Shown in pieces: positions 1-16,655 of a stretch of DNA of 64,000 nt (the stretch's first letter is position 1; every line of letters starts with the position of its first letter). Under the pieces are notes generated by a model. That model did no database searches, was not told the origin of the DNA, and worked only from the letters and a program-made list of their open reading frames with translations. Origin of the DNA: Dromaius novaehollandiae (Eukaryota; Chordata; Aves; Casuariiformes; Dromaiidae). The stretch is from contig NC_088112.1 of the NCBI RefSeq assembly GCF_036370855.1, positions 16,422,469 to 16,486,468 of the forward strand, given 5' to 3'. The translations under genes were made by a program, and so were the position numbers.

Positions 1-459
1 TGTCTTCTGCATCCTGCAGAGCCTTATGCATCCTGCAGAACAGGATGATTTTGCCAGCCCACGGAAGAATTTCACTGTATGAATACAAAAGGAGCTGCAG
101 GTGTCTCTGAGGCTCAGCCAGGTGTCTGGCATGAGGCCTCATGTTGACTGGCATTACCTAAGCCCTGGGCCATGTTTTTCTCCAATTACTCATCTATAAA
201 TTCCAAATAACTTCATGTATGACCTAAATCAATATCACACCAGAACAAGATGAGAATTAAGTCCTTCGTCCATCCCATGAACAGAACCTGAACTGGTTCC
301 AGTGGCTGTATATACTATGTATGTCCTTATAAAATTATGCAGCCCTTGCCCGCTGTCAGAGGTAAGAGCAGTTCCTCATCCCAGACTTGGTGTTGTGCTG
401 TTGCACCAGGATCAGGAATTAATCTTGGATTGAGCACTGTAACAGAACAGTCTACTTAC
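1..459 (-). other. SH3TC2: SH3TC2 intron 6 (partial)
   Basis: Intronic sequence downstream of the exon 6 donor. I searched it for the expected next exon (human WFLKNYPGSCG and the second SH3 domain) and found none. A 13 bp sequence, tgcatcctgcaga, is present twice, at 8-20 and 27-39. Nothing else is recognisable. Confidence 0.8.
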
Positions 460-5408
<4,949 letters not shown>

Positions 5409-5680
5409 GTGTACACCATCACCGGCAGCACCGAGTCGGCGGTTGTCGCTGCCACTGGCACGGGGGCAGCAAGCCGCTCGCAGCCCGCGGGTACTCCGGC
5501 CCAGCCGGCACTGCGGCTCAGCCCCGGCCCTCCTTACAATGCACAATGTGTCTTTTGATGGGGCAGCGTCCGTGGGGGGGGGGGGCTGGGCCCATCCCAC
5601 CAGCTGGTGTGCCTGCCCGGTGCCGGCCCCGCCGCTCCCCCAGCCTCCCCTCTCGCCCTCACTTCTGGGAGCTTGTCACC
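5409..5680 (-). promoter_or_regulatory. SH3TC2: Probable SH3TC2 promoter / 5' UTR, CpG-rich
   Basis: Immediately 5' (minus-strand sense) of the proposed start codon the sequence becomes CpG-rich (clusters such as gagtcggcggttgtcg and cgctcgcagcccgcggg) and carries a G12 run on the plus strand at 5574-5585. No TATA box is evident, so a dispersed CpG-type start is likely. A weak acceptor-like site (ccccgtgccag) lies about 60 bases upstream of the ATG, so the start exon might instead be spliced to a more distal non-coding exon, for example the one suggested at 12,801. Confidence 0.4.
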
Positions 5681-8129
5681 AGGCCCACGTGGCACATTCC
5701 TCTCATTCCTCCCACTGGCTGCTGCGCAGGGAGTGCCGTGGCCTGCAGAGCCTGCCCGAGCTTCACGCCAGCCCCTCTGGAGAGCTCCATCCCCATGCAG
5801 ACCCCGAGCTCCCCCCCAAAGGCAACCCTGGTCCTGACGCTGCCGCAAGCACCTGTCTCACCTGCAGGGAAACCCCGCTGTGGCTTGTCCAGCATCCTCC
5901 ATCCAGGCCTTGCTCTGTGGCTGTTCCTGGACTGGCCTTCCCGCCGCCCAGCAGAGCCAGCGCGGCAGCACTCTTCCCGTTTCACGAGGGCAGGTTTGAC
6001 CACACCACGCAGAGCTCACTGGAGCAGAGCTACATCCAAGCAAGCCAAAAACAGGTTCCCTGTAAGCACAAATACTGTTGGCACATACAAGGCTAGAAAG
6101 CCCCATCTTGTTACTGAAGAATGGCAGAACTCTTTGATTCCCAGGTGTGAACACCAGGAGGGACCTATCTGGCTGCTGAGCTGCATCCCTTGGGCAGCCA
6201 GGGTGATCTCTCATTCCCTCTTTGCTTACATGCCCTGTGGCCTTCCCAGCCTCCAGGACTAGGACTCCTGAACAGGCTATTAGTCCCCAGTGTGTACTGG
6301 CGGCAGATGCCTGCAGATCATCTCCTGGGAAGGTCAACATAGCCCCTGCAAAAAAAAGTCTAGGGAGAGAAGCAACAGACAGGACTTTTTTCGCGATGAG
6401 ACCTTCAGCAATCGGCTGATCCTGGAGCCTCCACAGCAGTGATTTGTTTGCTGTGGTGTGCTCCACAAGCACTGCTGGCTCTCCCAGAGGCCCAAACTAC
6501 CACCCTGTGCATGATGAGGCCTTGAGCTTCTCCAGAGAAGGCAGTGGGTAGCTGCTCACCAGACAGACTCCTGTGCCATGATGGGGGCTGCCAGGCCCTG
6601 TTGCATACCCCTGAGGAAGAGCATGAGGAATATTTGGCTGTGGGATGAGCTGTGGTGTCCGTACTCTAGTAAGAGTCTCTTTCTGCCCCAAGCTTGATTC
6701 CTTGCTCACATCTCGCTGCGGCTCGCCCTCCCCCCTGACCTCCAGACATCAGGTTGCAAAGTGCCCTTGCTGTCTCCCAGCACGCTGCTGTCAAGCTAAT
6801 CCTCTTTCCCATGAAGCCCCAAAAGCAGTGCAGCCGAGAGGACCTGCGAGAAGGTGAGCTGCTGGGAAAGGGCTGCGCTGGCTCTCCCTTTGGCAAGGAA
6901 ACTGTCTGCTTCTGTTGCACAGAGACCCTGAAAAGCTCCATATTTAGAAAACTCCCCAGGTCAACCTGGAGATATTATGAAGATCCAGGAACCAGGGAAA
7001 TTCACATCCAGATGCGGACTTTGGCATGTCTACCTGCATTCAGAGCACACAGACCAAGTTTCTGTGAGGAGTTCAGGTGCATCTTTACAGGAAGACATTC
7101 TGTCACTCAGAATGCTATTTGTTTTAGCAACAGCTGTGCATCAAAGTCTTTTACCGGGCAAAATACTGATTTTTTTTTAAATATCAACAGAAGATTATGT
7201 TTCACCTTCTAAACAAAGATATCATCATTTGTGGTATTGAAATTTCTTTTTGCTTTTAAATTTACCTAAATAAGTCAATGACCAAAACCAACCCTCTAAA
7301 GGCAAAGATATCAGCCTCCTGTTTGACCTGACATGTAACCTTCCTTTTGGGCAGCAACCCAAAAAAACTCCAGTTCTGCTGCCTGCCCTGTTGATTACTT
7401 CTCCATGCCCTCGATCTCCTCTGGAAATCCCCCATTGCTCCTGCTGAAGGTCTCAGCCTGGGCATCCTGGAAAAGCCCTATCTTAATAAGTGCACTAGCA
7501 GCTTGTGAGGGGCCCTCGCACGGGCTGGCTCCCCAGCCCGGTGGGGACTGCTGTCAAAGCCAGCTCTCAGGGGTCTCTTCCCTTTGCAGCCCCTGCATAG
7601 CCAGCGCCAGCTTGGCTGCTCCAACGGGAGGCTGCTCACCAGCAGACCCCACTTTTCTCCCCAGGGTGTGAAGCAAGAGACAGGCCCCTGCCCATCTGCT
7701 GTCCACATAACCTTTGCTCAGGGGATACAACCACTGCAAACACTGTCCATCTCAAGGGTTATCACACACCACCTTTCATTTGAGCCGAATTTGCTTCATT
7801 AAATCTAGCATGTCTGCAGCTGTGATTTCTCCTTTCATTCTCCTATCAGAGCAGTTCCTATGTGTAAAGGATCCAAAACAAACCTATTCTTCCCCAGTTT
7901 CCCCATTACCTCCATATCTGAGCCTCAGATTCATTTGGGTCCAAAAACCCATGCTCTCCTCCCCAGCCTGGATTTATGTAGCCATGGCCCTGCAGTGGAC
8001 TGCTGGAAACACCTGCAAGCTGCCCTTGCTGGCCATGTTTACGCAGCTGGGGACAAGCCACGCAGGCACGCAACAGGCATCCAGCGGGAGACCAGGCGCA
8101 ACGGAGGCAACCGCAAGGGTGAAGCGGTG
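5681..8129. other. Intergenic, no gene recognised
   Basis: GC-rich to moderate sequence between the SH3TC2 5' end and the next CpG patch. Long open frames on the plus strand around 5.2-6.3 kb (up to 354 codons, Pro/Ala/Ser-rich) overlap SH3TC2 exon 1 antisense and look like chance products of high GC and few stop codons. A T9 run is at 7170-7178. Nothing else is assignable. Confidence 0.6.
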
Positions 8130-8480
8130 CGAGCGGCTGTACTGACCTGCTCCTCAGCACTCATCTGCGCAGGTTCGCTCCGCTCCCCAACATTGCTCCT
8201 AAGCATCGTCTTCCTCTCAGAGAAGTCTTGGCTGCGAAACTCCGACCTTTCAAAGCAGGGTCCCCAGAGGGAGCGCTGCCGGACTCGGAGACGCAGAGCG
8301 CGCCTATGCGTGTGCGTGTGCGTGTGTGCGCGCAGGGGTGTGTACGTGTTCGCAAGGCAGGCGAGCGAGCCCAGCGCTGACGCTCCCTCGCACAAGGAAA
8401 GGAATTTCTTCTGAGAGTGGCTTATCATCTTGGGAACCTCCGTTTCCTAGCAGAGCCGCCGAACACGGAGGTCAATGAGT
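8130..8480. promoter_or_regulatory. CpG-rich patch with alternating purine-pyrimidine tract
   Basis: CpG density rises sharply here against the flanks. At 8305-8334 there are 30 consecutive bases of strict pyrimidine-purine alternation made of TG, CG and one TA step. This composition suits Z-DNA formation and active regulatory DNA. It could be an enhancer or an unannotated promoter; no TATA box or consensus donor-bounded exon stands out. Confidence 0.35.
8305..8334. repeat. (TG/CG)n tract, Z-DNA-prone
   Basis: Perfect Y-R alternation for 30 bp, with CG steps interspersed among TG steps and CGCGC at the right end. Confidence 0.85.
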
Positions 8481-11400
8481 TACCAGGGAGTTATGCTGTA
8501 ATCAGCCCAGCGTGTCCATGGATTGCCGGCTCCCGAGGGGAAGTGCAAGCCCCAGGGACTACCTGCGTGCTGGGTTTGCAGTAAACAAGGGCCGGCGAGG
8601 CTGCCTGCGGGCGGAAAGTCAGGGAACAGGTTGGGGTGGTTTTCAAGCCGATCGGTGTCCACGCGGCTGGACCAGCCACGGGTCCAGCTTGTTGCAAGCG
8701 GCTGTTTTGCGTAAGCCGGCTGTGCTGGCACGCACCCATGCCCTCCTCCCGCCCCGTCCCCGAGTCCTTGAGGCTCGGGACTTTCTGTCCTCGTCACACT
8801 TCACCTGCCCCTGCTGCAGCAAAGCGCCAGAGGAAAAGCTCTACCTACGTCAGGATTTGGGCATCCTGGGGAGGTAGCGGGGAGACGCTCATCACCAAAA
8901 CTTCCTTCTTTTCTGAGACACCATAAATACAGATCAACAGAATGAGAGACCTGTGGACCCAGGAGCATTTGTGCAGCCAGGCTGCACTCTGCAAACAGTC
9001 CGTGCAGAGAGATATGGAGGGGGGTTTTTTTGTTTGCTTTGAAAACGATGAAAGAGTTAACATCGACCTTTTCTGATATGCCTGCTTCCTTCTGGGAGTG
9101 CTCAAGAGTTGGTCATTCCCTGGCAGGTTCAAAACAACCCCCCTTTGCTTTTCATTTTGTTATTTAAAAATGAACCTGAAAGAAAAAGGAAGTCAGCCTA
9201 AACCTGACTTCAGTTGGGAGAAAAAAAACAAACACGATGAAACATTTTGTTTCAGATCAAATGAATTTCTGTTTCATGCTTTTTTTTTTTTTTTCCTCTG
9301 ATACTGTGCGGGGAGACCTGTTTTGGTGTCAGCTGGGGCAGTGTTTTCCTTCCTTCATCCTCCGCAAACTCACCCGGGCCGAGCAAGGACTACGGCTGGG
9401 AGACACCGAGCCCACACTGCACGTTGCCACACAGGGAGGGCAGAGTCCCGAGCCTGTTGTGGCAGGAGTGAGCAGGACCGGCAGCGTCATTTTCTCATTC
9501 TCACACTGACTCTCTGCTTTTGCTTTCACCCTCTGTAAAATGGGCGCAGAGCTGCTGAGAGACACCCCCAAACAGGCCTTCTCCTGCAAACGGAGGGGGC
9601 TCTTGCACAGGAGGGGGCTCTTGCACAGATGCAGTCCAGAGGGGAAATGCAGCTATTCCACAGCAAACCCTGCACAGCAAGTCACTGAAATGTGGCAGAC
9701 CAGCCTGATCCTAAAGACATTTCTTTTCCGTTATGGCCCCCCCTCAAGAATTTTTTCTCTTCCAAGACCCCTTTTAGTCATCTGTGTTCTGTGCAGCAAC
9801 AGGGCTGCACAAGCCAAAGCTGCTGTCTGCACAGGGAAATTTGGTTCATCCAGTAACTAAAGGGTTAAGCAGACTCTAGGGCTGAACTAAGCTGAACTCC
9901 AGCACTTCATTTTCAGAAATGCTGAGGCCTGCTCCTCTCCTCCGGCTTGCATTGTTTTCAGCCAGAAGCAGAGGAAGTAAGTGCTCTTGGAAAACAGACT
10001 GTGTGTATCGGCTGTGCTTCTGCAGGGCAGCATGCCTTCGATCCCTGGTGCAACAAATACTGCAGTCGGCAACGGCTCCCAGACTAATTTGTCAGGCTGA
10101 TAACATCTGGGATTTGGCAGCATATGAGGAGCAGTCTGGGCTGCTGCTTTGAGATCTCCATGCTGGTATTTGGTTATGAACCTCCAAGCATCCTCTCTGC
10201 TCCTGCATAGCGCTCTCCAACCATGAGCAAGTTTTCAAAGGCAGCAGCGTGCACTGCCACCGCCCAGGAGAGCCTCCAGACTTCTCGGAGACAGAGCAGG
10301 GAAGTGGAGGCTGCAGATAAGGCACGGGAAGGAAGAAGGAAGGACCAGAGCCGGTCAGCTGAGCTCAAGGGTTTGAAGATCATTGCAGGTCCTGCCAGGC
10401 ACTCTGTGTTGCTGAAAGTATCCTTCTGTTAGCTTACGCCTCTGCGCAAACAGGTTGGGGGTTTTTCCTACTCAGCCTGCGGGAAGGCTTGGGGGCCTCA
10501 GGGAAAGCCTCGCTGTGTTACACAATGTGCAGGTGTCTTGCAGAGACAGGCTTTGCTGAATGATCAGGTACAGGAGGCAGCTAGGAAGGGCAGCAGTAAG
10601 CACGTGTCCCCACAGTCCCTGTTTCTCAGTGTCTCTCCGAGACTGAGCTCTTCCAGCGCTTTCGGTTATTGCCTGTCTCCCCTAGACATCCTGCTCCAGC
10701 ATCGCTGGGGCCGTGCCTGCAGCCTCCGCTCCAGCGCGTTGCTTTGCCAGGGCACCCTACCCAGGCGATGGCAGAGCTATAGCCCCTGCTGGTGCCAGCA
10801 CTGCTTTGGGGACAGCTGGGGCGGACGGCCACAGCCTCACACCCCACAGCAGTTTTTAGGCACAGCGCTCTGTGGGAAAACCTTTCTGCCTCTAGAGCAG
10901 CTTCTTCCAAGGTCACAGGGGCAGAAAGGTGGCCTGGACATCATGTCCTCTGTGAGATCTTGGCAAATAGCTCATGACGGCATAGCATACTCTCAAGACA
11001 CTTATCCCACCTCTTTCTGTCTCCTGTCATGATTCTCCCTGCCTGCACTAAGACAAGGTTATAGGGATGAGAAGTGTTATGCCAGGCTTTTCACCACAGA
11101 GCAACTTCGCTCCATACTGCACAAGGACCCCTCAGCCCCAGCAGAGGACACAAAGGGAAATGACAATATGTGTCATGAGCTTTCAACATCCCCAGCTCGT
11201 CCCAGGTCCCCATGCAGTGCAGTTCCAGACCCCCTCACTCTTCTGAGATGGGGCTGCTCTTCATGTGACCTTTTCCCCCACAAATGCAGAACAAGATCTT
11301 GCCCTTTCTGCTGCCCTTCTCTAACTGATGCCTCTTGTGTAGCCTTCATGCCCCCTCTCCACTCCAGACACCCCTTTCTAGGCCCTCCCTCTGCCATGAA

Positions 11401-12342
11401 GCCCAGCCCCTGCCATAGCAAAATGGTCCCCACCGCAGGAATCAGCCCCACAACCTGCAAGCTCCCATGCTGCTCCCCAGGGCGACACGAGGAACATCTA
11501 CCCAGGAAGTACCTTGCAGCCTTGCCTGTGCTGGGAGCCAGCAGGGAAATCCCCTCCGGTTCCTCCTTCTCCCCTGAGAGCCTGACGTTTGGCTGGCAGC
11601 AGGGATGGCGGGATGGGATACTTCTGGCACTTACAGCAGCAGAAGATGATCCCCAAATGGTGGAAAGCCTCCCTCGACCGCCTGATTTCTCTTTGCCGAT
11701 GGAAGAGCTGCTGCAAAAAGGTCCATGAGCTCCACCCTTCCTGCTGTGCCCATCCAGTCATGGCTTCTCTCCTTGGCCCCTCATCCCTGCTGTTATCCCA
11801 AGCTGGAAATATCTCTGCCCTTGCAATGGCCAGAGCATTAAATGGCCTTAACCCTATCAATAATGCAGGAGAATTGATGGCAGGTAGCTTGGAGACAGCC
11901 GCCGGCCCCTGAGGGACTCCCAGGCCTCCCTGAACGTCACCAGGAGGGGCCTGGGGTGCGGATAAATGCCTGGTGCCCACATCAAGGCTGGGGAGCTCAG
12001 GCAGGAGCTGGGGTGCCAGGAGCCCTCCTGGCTTGGCTCACCTTGGCAGACCCAGAGCGAGCTGAAGGAGAGCCTCTTTGCTGACCTATGTGAGCTGACT
12101 GCTCACTGGCCACAGGGCCAGAAGGGAAAGGGAGAGCAGCGGCTGGACAAGGACTGTGGGCAAGGGGCCGTTTAGCCTCGTTTAGCCTTTGCACCATGGT
12201 CATGCATGCTGGGCAGGTTTTCCCTAGGCCCCAGCAGCCCTTTGATACCAGATTGTGCTGGGGACAGTAGAGGTAGCTCGAGCTGATGTGTCCCCTGGGG
12301 GCACAACTGGCTGTTGTGAAGTCCACAGGTACTGGGGAGTCC
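8481..12342. other. Intergenic, no gene recognised
   Basis: No coding sequence is recognised. Visible items are a T15 run at 9280-9294, an 18 bp tandem duplication at 9592-9627, and scattered GC-rich parts. Open frames up to about 190 codons here show no motif, splice structure or family resemblance. Confidence 0.6.
9592..9627. repeat. 18 bp tandem duplication (2 copies)
   Basis: ggagggggctcttgcaca is repeated exactly, at 9592-9609 and 9610-9627. Confidence 0.95.
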
Positions 12343-12378
12343 AATAAACTGGGGGGAAAAAAAAAAAAAAAAAAAAAA
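12343..12378 (+). other. AATAAA followed by an A22 tract (retroposed or polyadenylated 3' end?)
   Basis: AATAAA is at 12343-12348; eight bases later a run of 22 A extends over 12357-12378. A polyadenylation hexamer shortly before a genomically encoded poly(A) is the pattern of a retroposed cDNA. The upstream 150-200 bp show no gene I recognise, and I did not find a clear target-site duplication. Confidence 0.4.
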
Positions 12379-12556
12379 GGCACTGCGCCTTTCTTTGACA
12401 GAGGCTTGGAAAGCCATTTCATTAGGACTACGTGCCGGAGAGATGCAAATCTGAGCTGGTTTCCTGCAAGTCACAGGCTGGTCTGGGAGCTGCTCGTGCT
12501 CTGCAGAAACCGGTTGATGCCAAAGGTCAGTTCTGCTTGCTAAAGTGAGCAGAGAT

Positions 12557-12578
12557 GGGGGGGGGGGGGGGGGGGGGG
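12557..12578 (+). repeat. G22 homopolymer
   Basis: Twenty-two consecutive G, which can form a G-quadruplex and is prone to length errors in sequencing. Confidence 0.9.
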
Positions 12579-12800
12579 AAGCAGGGCTCAAACTGAAGGA
12601 CAGAGGGGTACTGAAAAATGAAGCTTTATAAAAACACTCATTCTGCTGAAGGTGGCTAAGAACACAATCCTCACATTGCTTCCTCTTGGATGTGGCTGCA
12701 GCAGTAACCACGGGGCCGTTCAGCAGCTGCAGGGGAAAGCAGGGGGCTGTGCAGGCTTGTAGCAAAGGTAAAATCACTGATAATCAGTTCCTCCACTTAC

Positions 12801-13450
12801 CTGCGGTGTCCCGCCGTCACCTCCGGGTGCCGACCTCTCCCCGCAGGGCCGACTCTGCAGCGCGGCCGCACATCCCGGACGCCACCGGTCCCTCCTGCTC
12901 CGGTCCCAGCCCGGCGCTCCCAGGCCCAGCACCCGCGGCGCTGCCTGCCCCGGCCGGGCGTGGGAACGCTTGAGGGAGGGCGGCCGGCCGCGGGAAGGGG
13001 CTGCCCACCTGGGAGGCGACGAAACGGGCCCGCGGGGAACAGGAACCGGCTGGCTGCTTGCTGCCTCCGCGGCGGGCAGCGCCCTGCGGACACCTTGGCA
13101 GGAACTCCGATAAGAAACGCTCGCGGACCTTATTAAATGCGGCTGATAAGGCCCCTGCTCAGCGTCGGTGCCCGGCTCCTGGCAGGCACCCAAAAGCACC
13201 ATTGTTGCTGGGGCCGTAAGACAAAAACAAGCCGGCGGCACTTCCCCCTGGAGAGTGCACGCAGGGTCTGTGCTGGGCCGTATCGAGCACCGCAGCCGGC
13301 ACTTGCTGCCCTTATCTCCAGACCGAAGCAGCGCGGCAGGGGCTGTCATATTCCAGCTCCCGGCTCTGCCATGGGCGGACATGCGGTGACGGACACCAAC
13401 GACGTGACACATGGCCCTGCCTTGGCCTTGCGGTGCCGCTGGGGTCACCG
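12801..13450 (-). promoter_or_regulatory. CpG island with a minus-strand consensus splice donor (candidate non-coding first exon)
   Basis: Dense CpG dinucleotides occur from about 12,810 to 13,110 and more thinly to 13,450. On the minus strand the island ends in CCGCAG|gtaagtgg (gt at 12800-12799), a strong donor. This suits a first exon transcribed leftwards, i.e. a distal 5' exon of SH3TC2 or a separate non-coding transcript. I see no SH3TC2-like start in it. Confidence covers the island more than the exon. Confidence 0.4.
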
Positions 13451-14640
13451 TGCCCGGCGAAGGGGATGGGAACGGGGAGCCGTGAATTCAGAGCAGCCAC
13501 CGGGTGCAGGGACAGGTCTCAGCCTTGGCGGTACTCCACGCAGCCTAGTTTAGCAGGGCAGAGAGGGGGATCAGCCTTTTCGGAGGCTCCCATCCCCTTT
13601 CCCAAGGCAGGTTTGGGATGCAGCCCCTTGGCAGGCAGATCTCGCTGCTTCAGCAGGAGCCTCCGGTGTTGCCAGGGGGCTCGTGTCGGTGCAGGGCGGG
13701 GGGCTGCTGGGTTTGACTGCCCCCATCGAGGGCAGAGCTTGGGACCTGCAGGGACAGGCACGCATCTCTTCCAGCGACCTTCTCGTGGGCTTCGAAATGG
13801 GAACGCCTGAGCCCTGCCTTGCCTGCTGTGCTCACTGTGGTCTCATGTGGGTCACCTTGCTTCTCCATCTCTGCTTCCCAGCTGCAGCCCTGTAGGAGAA
13901 TTCATTAGCTAATAGCCGCAAAGCCCATGGAGGTGCAAAATGCCAAGCAGCAGGGCTCTCTCCCTGCAGGATATTAATTGCCAGTGCCAATAGATGGCAG
14001 CAACTACCGCGCCATCAGCATCCTGGTCCCAGCGCCAACCAAGCCTTGCAAAAACTGGTTTGGAGCCAGGCCACAGTCCGGCTGCCCAGAGCCCACGGAC
14101 ACCAGCAGCCCGCACGCTGCCACGGGGCCACAGGCTGCAGCACGGCACTGTGCCGTGCCGTGCCATGCTGTGCTATGCGGTGCTATGCCACGGATCAGGG
14201 CATGTGGCACAGCACAGCCCCAGAAAGCAGAAGGTCACCCAGCACCACGACAGGAGTTGGGATGAGTCCTCGCAACTCCGCGGTCTCACCCCACCCTCTA
14301 ACCAAGGAGCGAAAACCAGTGCCATATCACAGAGAAAGGATAAAATTGTCAATAACCAGCTAGTTCCCACCTTATAATAAACATTAAATGGGGAAAGCGC
14401 TGTGAGATTACAGCCGAGGAACCTGGCTTGCAAGGGAAAATGAGGGGAGACTCTGTTATATGGGAACAGAGTCCTGAGCACCGACACCGTGCTCAGCACT
14501 GACATGAGCACCACCGGCCGGATCCAGCAGCACCCCCGGGATCCCTCCCCTGCTGGGAGTACAGGGGCCAGGAACCGCTGGCTGCTGATTTGCAAAACCC
14601 ATCCTCCGTGTGCTGCGATAATGAGCAGTCCATGAAAGGC
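13451..14640. other. Intergenic, GC-rich, no gene recognised
   Basis: No coding sequence is recognised. At about 14149-14190 a degenerate pentamer/decamer array (TGCCG, TGCTA, TGCGG units) forms an imperfect tandem repeat. Confidence 0.55.
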
Positions 14641-15900
14641 ACACTTATTTCCAGTGGTGTTTTTATTGTCTCTGCTCTAAAGGCCCTGCGGGTCAGCTAA
14701 CGCGCCAGGCAAGCCCCACCTGAGATTTCCACAAAGGTTGGTTCAGATGCTGCACTGAATAGAGCCGCTGGAAAATGAGAAGGGGAAATTGGTCAAAATG
14801 TCAAAATTGTTCTCACTGGAGAGGTTTCCGAAGGAAATAGGTATCATTTGAAAATAGGTCTAGAAAATCATATTTTCAAAATATTTCATTTTAACTTCAC
14901 TGTTTCCCTATTTTTCTCCCTTCTAGCCTCTCTTTTCCTCCCTTATTTTTCCCTTCCTCCATTTTTACCCTTTTCCTATTTTGCCTTTGAAACAGAAATA
15001 AAAATAAAAAGGACAAGAAAGGAGAATGAAAAATGACAAGCTGAGCATGGCCCCTCCCAGATCTCCTATTTTTCATTTTTCAATTTCATCCAGTAGGAAA
15101 ATGTTCACTAAAACTTCTGCTTTGTTCACCTTGAGACCACAAAAGCATGTATAAAACCCCAGCCTCCTTCATATTACTTTTCCTTTCAATATTCACATGA
15201 TATGAGCTGTAAGGGGCTGAGTAAATACGTCTCCCACACAAATAGCCCCAAAAAACAAATTTAATGTCACTTTCCCCCCAGCCAATAACACCAGAAATCT
15301 TCTGATAGGAGCAGCGCCCACCAAGAAGCCTGAGCAGTGACGTGACTGATATAAATCACTTCATCTGTCTCACTCAGCTCAAGCTCCATGTATCAACCAT
15401 AAATTAAGGGGAAATATTTAAAGAAATCTTTTGATAATTTTGGCCAGCTCATAGTTCGGGGGTGGAAAAAGAAATCAGTATTTGTAGACTTTCCTTTGGC
15501 AGAAAAAGAGAAAAACTAATTAAGATATTACTTGCTTATGCTGATTTGGATTTTGTTTTGAAGCTCTTTTAACGATGCAGGCAACATGAAAAGGTGTTGG
15601 TGTTGATGTCATTTCATTTCAAGAAGAAACAAAGCATACCAGTGAGGCTGAAATGTCTCGTTTTGATATTTTTCAGGGTGGAACATTTAGATTTTTCAAC
15701 TCACAAAGCTTTGTTGCTTTAATTTTTTTGTACATAAAGCTGAAGTTGAAATCAGAATGAAAGGTTCCAGTTAAGCTAATTAATCCAAACACTTTGATTC
15801 GATCCCATTGTGTTGTCTCAGTGGTGTTCTCTGCGAATTTATTTTAAGCATCTTCGTTCCATTTATAGAACAGAGGAAAAAAAAGGAAAACATGAGATTT
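14641..15900. other. AT-rich intergenic block
   Basis: Base composition shifts abruptly from GC-rich to AT-rich. A pyrimidine-rich tract at about 14,905-14,970 is followed by a purine-rich tract at about 14,992-15,035. Candidate factor sites include a CRE-like tgacgtga at about 15339, TAAT and GATA cores. This looks like conserved regulatory DNA rather than a gene. Confidence 0.4.
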
Positions 15901-16304
15901 CCTACCAAAGAGAGAACCTGCTGCGTATCCAGGCCTAGCAATCCCGCTCAGCTCAGACGGGGCAGCGATGGGCGACACGACCGCACTCCCAGCGCGCACG
16001 GGGGGACTCCTGAGCCAGGCCCATTGGGAAAGGGGGCCCCGAGCAGGGGTCAGGCAGGCCCTGCCGAGACTGGCCGAGCCGGAGGACGGCGAGGAAAACC
16101 CCTGCTGTGTCACCAGGCCAGCCTGCGCCCTGCAAGGAGTTCGGCATTCCCACCTGAAGTGCCCCAAATTCTGCAGGAATCACCCTGGTTCTGAGTTTCC
16201 CCGTGAAACAATACGAGGAACAAAAGGAAAAACAAGTGCTTGGGGTAATGCCACTTCAGCAATGAGAAAGCAGCAGCATTTGCCAAGGCTAAATTGCTCC
16301 TGCC

Positions 16305-16340
16305 GATAAGTGCGGGTCGGCTGATAAGTACGGGTCGGCG
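16305..16340. repeat. 18 bp tandem duplication with GATA motifs
   Basis: gataagtgcgggtcggct (16305-16322) is followed by gataagtacgggtcggcg (16323-16340); two mismatches. Each copy carries GATAAG and a CGGGTCGG element. Confidence 0.9.
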
Positions 16341-16655
16341 CTGCTCCCCGCGGAGCTCCAGGAAGACCGGGAGGTGTGCCAGCGGGCTTCCTCGGAGAGG
16401 GACGGGCCCGAGGGCTGGGCTTTTCGCAGGGAGCTCGCGATGGGCAAGGCCATCCATTAGCAACATCTTGGGATCTTGACCTAACAGCTGATGGGAGGGA
16501 GGATGCTTCTTCCTTACATCAGCCCTCACCGCTCCAGGGCAACTTGAAAAGGAAAACTAAAAATAAACCCAACTTCCTATGACCTTTAACGGGTTGAAGC
16601 ATAGTTGGCAATGGGAAAGCAGGTCAGGTACCTCGGGGGCCAGAGCCTCAGCTGG

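Noticed and set aside
12774..13448. Minus-strand open frame of 224 codons in a CpG island
   Set aside because: Composition-driven and not like SH3TC2. Only the donor at its end is kept as a possible non-coding exon signal.
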